Shown piece by piece: positions 57,912 to 64,000 of a stretch of DNA of 64,000 bases; position 1 is the first letter of the stretch, and the number at the start of each line of letters is the position of its first letter. Below the pieces are notes generated by a model that made no database searches, had not been told where the DNA came from, and was given only the letters and a program-made list of their open reading frames with translations. Origin of the DNA: an uncultured Chryseobacterium sp. (GTDB lineage: Bacteria; Bacteroidota; Bacteroidia; Flavobacteriales; Weeksellaceae); the NCBI GenBank assembly GCA_913777465.1, contig CAJYRQ010000078.1, positions 1 through 64,000 of the forward strand, given 5' to 3'. Both the position numbers and the translations under genes were made by a program.

Positions 57912-60503
57912 TTATCCTCCGATCATCTTTTTAATTGAATTCAGCTTCATCAATGCTTCGATTGGGGTTAAAGTATTGATGTCAATTTTCGTCAGTTCTT
58001 CACGGATGTTTTCCAGTACCGGATCGTCGAGTTGGAAGAAAGACAGCTGCAGGTTCTCTTCCGTCACCCTTTTGATCTTTTCCGAAGAGCTTCCAGCCTG
58101 GGTACGGCTGGCTTCCAGGGTTTTCAGGATTTCATTGGCGCGGTTTACCACTTTTGCCGGCATTCCGGCCAGCTTGGCTACATGGATCCCGAAACTGTGT
58201 TCGCTTCCGCCCGGCACCAGTTTTCTCAAAAAGATAATGTTTCCTTTGTTTTCCTGGATAGAAACGTGGAAGTTTTTTACCCGCTCGAAATTCACCGTCA
58301 TTTCGTTCAGTTCATGATAATGCGTGGCAAACAGGGTCTTGGCCTGCGTTGGATGCTGATGAAGGTATTCTGCAATAGCCCAGGCAATAGAAACCCCATC
58401 ATAAGTGGAAGTTCCCCGGCCGATTTCATCCAATAGAATCAGACTGCGTTCGGAAATATTATTAAGGATATTCGCCGCTTCGTTCATTTCCACCATGAAA
58501 GTCGATTCTCCGGCAGAAATATTATCGGTAGCTCCTACTCTTGTAAAGATCTTATCCAAAATTCCGATTTCCGCATGTTTCGCCGGTACAAAGCTTCCGA
58601 TCTGAGCCATTAAGCAGACAATTGCTGTCTGGCGCAGGATGGCCGATTTACCCGCCATGTTCGGCCCGGTAACCATAATAATCTGTTGCGAATCTTTATC
58701 CAGAAAAATGTCATTCGGGATGTATTTTTCACCTAAAGGAAGTGCATTTTCGATAATTGGGTGTCTTGCTTCTTTTAAATCGATGGCAAAAGTTTCCGTT
58801 AAAACCGGCTTCGTATAACTTTCCGAAACGGCCAGTTCAGACAATCCTACAGCCACGTCCAACTGAGCAATGATATTTGAATTTTCCTGGATCTGATCGA
58901 TGTAGATCATGGTTTCACTGCAGACCTTACGGTACAGTTCATTTTCCAGGAGTCCGATTTTCTCTTCGGCACCGAGGATCTGGTTTTCATATTCTTTCAG
59001 TTCTTCGGTGATGTAACGCTCGGCATTAACCAATGTCTGTTTTCTCAGCCAGTCGCCCGGAACTTTATCTTTGTGGGTATTTCTTACTTCAATATAATAG
59101 CCGAAAACGTTATTGAAATCTATTTTCAGGCTGGAAATCCCTGTCCTTTCGACTTCTCTCTGGCACATTTCATCCAGGAATCCTCTTCCTTTGGACTGCA
59201 GTCCTCTTAACGTATCGAGTTCCTCCGAAATCCCATCTTTAATTACATTTCCTTTGGCCAGGTTCACCGGCAGTTCATCATTCAGATGGTTCTGAAGGCA
59301 TTTGATCAGCTCGTCCTGATCATACAAGGGATCCAGCCACGCCAGTACATCGGCATGCGGATGAAGCAGTGCTTTGATTTTATGGATATTGATCAGGCTC
59401 TGACGAAGATAGCCCAGTTCTTTGGGACAGATTTTTTCCGCTGCCAGTTTCCCCATCAGCCGGTCCAGATCCGAAATGGATTTGAGCAGCTGGGAAATTT
59501 CGTATTTAAGCGAATCGTTTTCGTTTAAAAAGTCAATTAAAGAAAGCCTTCTGTTGATTTCAGCAACAGATTTCAACGGTAAAATAATCCTCCTTCTCAG
59601 CAGCCTTCCGCCCATCGGCGTCGAGGTTTTGTCGATAATGTCCAGCAAAGATTTTCCCTGCGGATGGCTTGGGTATACAATTTCGAGATTCCGCAGCGTA
59701 AAATGATCCATTGTCAGGAAATCCTCCTGCGGGATGATCTGTATCCTGGTAATATGGGCCAATAAGTTATGATGCGTATCTTCCACCAGGTAAGCGAAAA
59801 TGGCTCCCGCCGCCGTAATCGCCAGCTGCTGGCCTTCTACCCCAAACCCTTTTAAGGAATTGGTTTTGAAATGATTCGTCAGCTTTTCATAGGCGAAATT
59901 GTACTGGTACGCCCAGTCTTCCAGTTTAAAAGCATTTTTATTTTTCAGCTGTTCCGGGATCTGGGAACTTCGCTGGTAAATAATTTCGCTCGGATCAAAG
60001 GTATTGACAATATGGATCAGTTTTTCCAGGTTCCCCTCGCTGACCAGGAATTCCCCGGTGGAAATATCCACCAAAGCAATCCCAAATTTCTCCTTTTCTT
60101 TATGAAGTGAAAGCAGGAAATTGTTCTTTTTGGAATTCAGCACCTGGTCGTTAAAGGTAACGCCGGGCGTCACCAGTTCCGTAACCCCTCTTTTAACGAT
60201 TCCCTTAACCGTTTTCGGATCTTCCAGCTGGTCGCAGATAGCCACCCGCATTCCGGCTCTTACCAGCTTCGGCAGATAAGAATCCACGGAATGGTGCGGA
60301 AATCCAGCCAGCTCAATATGGCCTTCTCCGTTTGCCCTTTTGGTGAGGACAATCCCTAAAATCTGAGAAGTCCGCACGGCATCCTGCCCGAAAGTTTCGT
60401 AAAAATCCCCTACCCTGAATAGTAAAAGCGCATCAGGGTATTTCGTCTTGATGGTATTGTACTGGGTCATTAACGGGGTTTCTTTTTTCGCTGCCTTTGC
60501 CAT
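57912..60503 (-). CDS. mutS: DNA mismatch repair protein MutS
   Basis: 863 residues with all MutS domains: mismatch-binding N-terminus (PLMTQYNTIKTKYPDALLLFRVGDFYETFGQDA), connector, lever and clamp, and the ATPase domain with Walker A GPNMAGKSA near residue 613, ILLDEIGRGTSTYDG and ATHYHEL. The C-terminus ends with the dimer/tetramer helix (LTPIEALMKLNSIKKMI). Recognises mispairs in post-replicative repair. Confidence 0.97.
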   Translation of the reverse strand: MAKAAKKETPLMTQYNTIKTKYPDALLLFRVGDFYETFGQDAVRTSQILGIVLTKRANGEGHIELAGFPHHSVDSYLPKLVRAGMRVAICDQLEDPKTVKGIVKRGVTELVTPGVTFNDQVLNSKKNNFLLSLHKEKEKFGIALVDISTGEFLVSEGNLEKLIHIVNTFDPSEIIYQRSSQIPEQLKNKNAFKLEDWAYQYNFAYEKLTNHFKTNSLKGFGVEGQQLAITAAGAIFAYLVEDTHHNLLAHITRIQIIPQEDFLTMDHFTLRNLEIVYPSHPQGKSLLDIIDKTSTPMGGRLLRRRIILPLKSVAEINRRLSLIDFLNENDSLKYEISQLLKSISDLDRLMGKLAAEKICPKELGYLRQSLINIHKIKALLHPHADVLAWLDPLYDQDELIKCLQNHLNDELPVNLAKGNVIKDGISEELDTLRGLQSKGRGFLDEMCQREVERTGISSLKIDFNNVFGYYIEVRNTHKDKVPGDWLRKQTLVNAERYITEELKEYENQILGAEEKIGLLENELYRKVCSETMIYIDQIQENSNIIAQLDVAVGLSELAVSESYTKPVLTETFAIDLKEARHPIIENALPLGEKYIPNDIFLDKDSQQIIMVTGPNMAGKSAILRQTAIVCLMAQIGSFVPAKHAEIGILDKIFTRVGATDNISAGESTFMVEMNEAANILNNISERSLILLDEIGRGTSTYDGVSIAWAIAEYLHQHPTQAKTLFATHYHELNEMTVNFERVKNFHVSIQENKGNIIFLRKLVPGGSEHSFGIHVAKLAGMPAKVVNRANEILKTLEASRTQAGSSSEKIKRVTEENLQLSFFQLDDPVLENIREELTKIDINTLTPIEALMKLNSIKKMIGG

Positions 60504-60865
60504 TAAAATCTTTTCTTGAATTGGGACGGTAAAAATAGGAAATAAAACAGTAGAAGTAAAGTTTTTGAAAAGTTAGATATTTGTTTTGGTTTAAACGCAG
60601 AGCTCGCAAAGATTTTATGACTACCAACTTCTTTAAGTTCACAAAGCTACTTTGAGCGAACTTTTTGATTTTCTTCTCCCGCGTCCTAAGGTACTTACAT
60701 AATGTCCGCTTATCCAGGTTCCGTCCTTTTATAATGTCCTTTTCTATGGTATCCCATTTTTATAATTTTTATTGCAAAGAACTATTAGCCCAGCTGAAAA
60801 AATTACAGCTTCCCGTAAAGCCGGGATAAAATGAAAAATTTATATTTGTGGGAACAATCTTATTT
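60504..60865. other. Intergenic stretch between mutS and the bestrophin gene
   Basis: About 360 bases without a gene. AACGCAGAGCTCGCAAAG and TTCACAAAGCTACTTTG resemble scattered fragments of dispersed repeats in this genus. The -7 element TATATTTG at 60841-60848 is the only promoter signal. Confidence 0.5.
60841..60848 (+). promoter_or_regulatory. Promoter -7 element (TATATTTG) of the bestrophin gene
   Basis: Exact consensus 17 nt before the ATG at 60866. It overlaps the GTG at 60848, which is therefore not the start. Confidence 0.6.
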
Positions 60866-61750
60866 ATGAGAGTTTACAACACCAAACATTTCCTGAAAAT
60901 CCTTTTCAGCCTGCATAAAAGCGATACTTTAAAGATTCTCTTTCCGAGCATGATCCTGGTCGGCCTGTATTCCTGGGGCGTGGAATATCTGGAAATCGAG
61001 CATTTCCGGCTGAATTCAAAATCCGGCATCAGCAATGTCGGACTCATCCATTCCCTGCTGGGCTTCGTGCTTTCTTTATTGCTGGTTTTCAGGACAAATA
61101 CAGCGTATGACCGCTGGTGGGAAGGACGCAAACTTTGGGGAAAATTAGTAAATGATACCCGGAATTTTGCGATCAAGATCAGCATGATTTTAGGCAATGA
61201 CCCTCAACATACCGAGCAGATTACGAGATACCTTAAGTTCTTTCCACATTTGCTGGCGAAGCATTTATCCAAGGAATCGACGCGCCTGGCTTTGGATGAG
61301 GATTATTCCGAAATTGAAAAAGAGCTGAGAAATCATGGGCCGAGCGAACTGGTGATTCTGCTAAGTCAGAAACTGAACCAGCTGAAAAAAGAAGGAAAGA
61401 TCTCTGATGTTGAAATGCTCTACCTGGATAACCAGCTTTCCGGGTTCCTGGATGTCTGCGGCGGCTGTGAAAGGATCAAGAATACCCCGATTCCCTATTC
61501 CTATTCTTCTTTCATCAAGAAATTTATCATCCTATATGTTTTCGCTTTGCCGATTGCCTATGTTATTAATATCGGGAATTACATTATTCCTTTAACCGTT
61601 TTTATTTATTACGTGCTGATGAGCCTTGAGCTGATCGCCGAGGAAATTGAAGACCCTTTTAACAATGATGAAAACGACATCCCGATGGAAACCATAGCGC
61701 AGAATATTGAGAAAAATGTGCACCAGATCATGGAATCGCAAAAACAATAA
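60866..61750 (+). CDS. Bestrophin-family ion channel
   Basis: 294 residues. Typical prokaryotic bestrophin (UPF0187) layout: TM helices in the first third and a second pair at about 215-255, the segment RTNTAYDRWWEGRKLWGKLVNDTRNFA, and EIEDPFNNDENDIPM near the C-terminus, the acidic cluster matching the Ca-binding region of vertebrate homologues. Pentameric anion or cation channel of the inner membrane. Confidence 0.88.
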   Translation: MRVYNTKHFLKILFSLHKSDTLKILFPSMILVGLYSWGVEYLEIEHFRLNSKSGISNVGLIHSLLGFVLSLLLVFRTNTAYDRWWEGRKLWGKLVNDTRNFAIKISMILGNDPQHTEQITRYLKFFPHLLAKHLSKESTRLALDEDYSEIEKELRNHGPSELVILLSQKLNQLKKEGKISDVEMLYLDNQLSGFLDVCGGCERIKNTPIPYSYSSFIKKFIILYVFALPIAYVINIGNYIIPLTVFIYYVLMSLELIAEEIEDPFNNDENDIPMETIAQNIEKNVHQIMESQKQ

Positions 61751-61786
61751 ATCCGTTTCCGGCTGGAAATCGTAAATAATTATACC

Positions 61787-61794
61787 TAATTTTG
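61787..61794 (+). promoter_or_regulatory. Promoter -7 element (TAATTTTG) of the TrmH gene
   Basis: Exact consensus; transcription would begin near 61801, only a few bases before the TTG start at 61809, giving a nearly leaderless mRNA. Confidence 0.5.
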
Positions 61795-61808
61795 CCAAAA
61801 AAATAAAA

Positions 61809-62339
61809 TTGGTACATAAATTAAAACTGGAAGAACTGAACAGAATTGATGTAGAAACCTTCAAATCTACTGAGAAAATTCCGTTGATCGTTATTTTAGA
61901 CAATATCAGAAGCATGCATAATGTGGGAGCCACCTTCAGAACTGCAGATGCTTTTCTGATCGGGAAAATTATCCTTTGCGGGATTACACCGCAGCCGCCT
62001 CACCGTGAAATCCATAAAGCGGCTTTGGGAGCTACGGAAAGTGTAGACTGGAGCTATGAAAAAGATATCAATATTACCATTGGCGATTTAAAATCTCAGG
62101 GGTTTGAGATCATCGGCATCGAACAGACTTCCAACAGTAAAATGATCACCGATTTTACGATTGATAAAACTAAAAAATATGCGGTGATTTTAGGAAACGA
62201 GGTAGAAGGAATCAGCGATGAAGCGTTGCCGAATATTGATTCTTTTGTGGAAATTCCGCAGTTGGGAACCAAGCATTCCCTGAACGTAAGCGTGTGCGGC
62301 GGTATCGTGATGTGGGAATTTGCCAAGGCCCTAAAATAA
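61809..62339 (+). CDS. TrmH-family RNA 2'-O-methyltransferase
   Basis: 176 residues starting at a TTG. SPOUT motifs: NVGATFRTADAF (motif 1), LGNEVEGIS (motif 2) and IPQLGTKHSLNVSVCGGIVMWEF (motif 3), the trefoil-knot SAM-binding region. It methylates tRNA or rRNA; without an N-terminal RNA-binding domain it is close to the small SpoU/TrmL-type enzymes. The target base cannot be named. Confidence 0.88.
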   Translation: MVHKLKLEELNRIDVETFKSTEKIPLIVILDNIRSMHNVGATFRTADAFLIGKIILCGITPQPPHREIHKAALGATESVDWSYEKDINITIGDLKSQGFEIIGIEQTSNSKMITDFTIDKTKKYAVILGNEVEGISDEALPNIDSFVEIPQLGTKHSLNVSVCGGIVMWEFAKALK

Positions 62340-62523
62340 AAAACTGCATGTGCCTTAGAGACCTTGCAGTTTGAAATAAATCTAATAAAAAGTAAAAATG
62401 AAAGGCGACAAAGATACTTCTTTTTTCATCACGGACAAATTTTAATTTTACTTTTTTGATTTTTTCAGAAAAAAAACCAATATTTCAGAAAAAGTTTCGT
62501 TTAATTTTTTATAAATTAGCACA

Positions 62524-63174
62524 ATGTTTATCAAGGACTATATCTCAAAAGACTTCCCGTGTTTCAGCCTTTCTGACTCTATAGAATCAGCGAGGGAAAT
62601 GTTAGAAGCATTTGGATATTCTCATATTTTCATCAAAAAATCCCATCACTTTTACGGTGCCCTGGCCCAGGATTTCCTGTATGAAGCAGAGGGAACCCTG
62701 AAAGAGCTGGAGCATCAGATCGAGCGTTTTGCGATTCTGGAGGATAACAACATTATGGACAGCATCCGGCTGTTCTATACGTTTAATTCCAATATTATTC
62801 CGGTGATCAGCAAAGCGGAGAAATATCTGGGCTATATCAGCTGTGAAGATATCTTCCAGGATTTTTCGAAATATCCGCTGTTCTCGGAATCGGGAGCCAT
62901 TCTCACCGTTGAGACCCCGGCCAGGAAATACTCGATGACGGAAATCGCCAATATCGTGGAAAGCAACAATTCCAAGTTTTACGGCGCCTTCATCAGTTTC
63001 ATGTCCGACGAAGTGCTTCAGGTGACGATTAAGATCAGCAATGAAAACCTGAGTTCTATTGATGAAACATTCGACCGGTACGATTACCGCATTGTGCAGA
63101 AGTATTACTCTGATGAAAAATCGGACCTGTTCCAGGACAGATTCGGGTTTTTCCAGAAATTCATAGAAATTTAA
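62524..63174 (+). CDS. CBS-domain protein
   Basis: 216 residues with a paired CBS domain (about 5-125; PCFSLSDSIESAREMLEAFGYSHIFI, then NIMDSIRLFYTFNSNIIPVISKAEKYLGYISCEDIFQDFS) and a C-terminal ACT-like region (ARKYSMTEIANIVESNNSKFYGAFIS). Probably binds adenine nucleotides. It ends 6 nt before nadK, with which it is very likely co-transcribed. Confidence 0.83.
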   Translation: MFIKDYISKDFPCFSLSDSIESAREMLEAFGYSHIFIKKSHHFYGALAQDFLYEAEGTLKELEHQIERFAILEDNNIMDSIRLFYTFNSNIIPVISKAEKYLGYISCEDIFQDFSKYPLFSESGAILTVETPARKYSMTEIANIVESNNSKFYGAFISFMSDEVLQVTIKISNENLSSIDETFDRYDYRIVQKYYSDEKSDLFQDRFGFFQKFIEI

Positions 63175-63180
63175 ACACGG

Positions 63181-64000
63181 ATGAAGGCAGCCATTTATTC
63201 TCAGAAAAAAGATCTGGATACTTTTTTATATTTAAGTAAATTTATTTCCGAGCTGGAAAACAGAGGCGTAAAATCTGTTTTATACGATGAAATGGCTGAA
63301 GCACTTCAGTTTTCAAAAATTTTCGAAACGTTCAATTGCAAGCAGGATCTTCTGGATAAGGAAGTGGACCTGTTCTTTACATTCGGAGGCGACGGAACCA
63401 TCGTGAACTCCTTAACCTTTATCGAGGATCTTGAGATCCCGATTGTCGGAGTAAATACCGGAAGACTGGGGTTTCTGGCCAGCTTTACAAAAGAGGAAGC
63501 CTTTAACGCGCTGGATTCTATCCTGAAAGGGGATGTGAAGACCAGCCGGCGCTCGGTGATCCATGTTGTTTCCCCTGTTTTTGAAGATTTTTTTCCGTAT
63601 GCCTTAAACGACGTTACGGTTTCCAGGAAGGAAACCACCTCCATGATCACCGTAGATTCTTATATCAATGATGAATTTCTGAATGTATTCTGGGGCGACG
63701 GCGTTATTGTCTCCACACCTACCGGCTCTACAGCCTACTCATTAAGTTCAGGCGGGCCTATCATTTCCCCGAACAACGAAAATTTCGTCATCACGCCCAT
63801 CGCGCCCCACAATCTTAATGTAAGACCGCTGGTGGTGAACGACCGGGTTGAAATAAAATTCAAAGTGGAAAGCCGGGTCCCCCAATATTCGCTTTCCCTG
63901 GATTCGCGATTGATCCATATTGAAACCGATCAGGAGATCGTGATCAAAAAAGCGGATTTCCAGATTCTTCTCGTGCAGCCGAATAATTTGAGTTTCTATG
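63181..64000 (+). CDS. nadK: NAD kinase, C-terminal end outside the window
   Basis: The first 273 codons of the gene. The GGDGT motif (69-73, FTFGGDGTIVNSL), VNTGRLGFLASF, NDVTVSRKETTSMI, WGDGVIVSTPTGSTAYSLSSGGPI and ITPIAPHNLNVRPLVV are all present. Phosphorylates NAD to NADP using ATP. Only the last few residues are missing. Confidence 0.95.
   Translation, partial: MKAAIYSQKKDLDTFLYLSKFISELENRGVKSVLYDEMAEALQFSKIFETFNCKQDLLDKEVDLFFTFGGDGTIVNSLTFIEDLEIPIVGVNTGRLGFLASFTKEEAFNALDSILKGDVKTSRRSVIHVVSPVFEDFFPYALNDVTVSRKETTSMITVDSYINDEFLNVFWGDGVIVSTPTGSTAYSLSSGGPIISPNNENFVITPIAPHNLNVRPLVVNDRVEIKFKVESRVPQYSLSLDSRLIHIETDQEIVIKKADFQILLVQPNNLSFY

Noticed and set aside
1..64000. CRISPR array, rRNA or tRNA genes
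   Set aside because: No regularly spaced repeats with unique spacers and no rRNA or cloverleaf sequence were seen while reading; short tRNAs cannot be excluded without a dedicated search.

Overview
The window looks like a chromosomal segment of a Flavobacteriia bacterium, most likely Chryseobacterium or a close relative. The evidence is direct: promoters fit the Bacteroidota pattern (TTG, 17-23 nt, TAnnTTTG) rather than -35/-10 boxes; Shine-Dalgarno sequences are largely absent; and the gene set is typical (TonB-dependent receptor with lipoproteins, DUF3078, YARHG, AraC-aldehyde dehydrogenase-DUF779, IS1-like transposase). The genus is an inference from protein resemblance. No rRNA, tRNA or CRISPR array was seen.

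Layout. 1-0.95 kb: decayed polymorphic-toxin cassettes (frameshifted immunity-like gene, broken Hint-linked nuclease toxin tip, small acidic orphan). 1.2-8.5 kb: minus-strand TonB receptor and two paralogous beta-helix lipoproteins, facing a PhoB/PhoR-like two-component pair. 8.6-24.6 kb: mostly core genes (pRiA4b ORF-3 protein, XRE regulator, GH13 lipoprotein, Gre-like protein, SDR, thyA, ParE/RelE-type toxin-antitoxin pair, serine hydrolase, orphan antitoxin-like protein, M1 peptidase, HMG-CoA synthase, AraC/ALDH/DUF779). It also holds a candidate structured RNA (18.88-19.17 kb) and a strongly folded intergenic repeat (24.0 kb).

24.6-37.7 kb is the accessory island: an IS1-family element truncating a membrane-protein gene, a SUKH-like immunity gene, a decayed REP-associated tyrosine transposase between inverted REP palindromes, and a minus-strand module. 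The module runs 869-aa tail-fibre-like protein; 1363-aa unrecognised protein; 117-aa minimal nucleotidyltransferase; 842-aa toxin-like protein with a possible GNAT-fold tip; 143-aa probable immunity protein. The two largest genes carry matching upstream blocks and matching 5' leaders with a hairpin, so they are probably co-regulated. No signal peptides and no contractile-tail structural genes are present. This is my best candidate for an undescribed system: an adhesin/fibre plus a toxin-delivery or effector cassette.

38-64 kb is mainly core: Kir channel, YkgJ protein, small secreted proteins, gdhA, dprA, rhomboid, DUF3078, csaA, exonuclease, MIP18 protein, OsmC, HMG-CoA lyase, pepT, thiL, thioesterase, HI0933-family flavoprotein, mutS, bestrophin, TrmH methylase, CBS protein and the start of nadK. 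It includes two short Cys-rich peptides with double-glycine-like leaders and three copies of an ~87-bp fold-back element. All identities are from reading motifs and resemblance; no database search was run.
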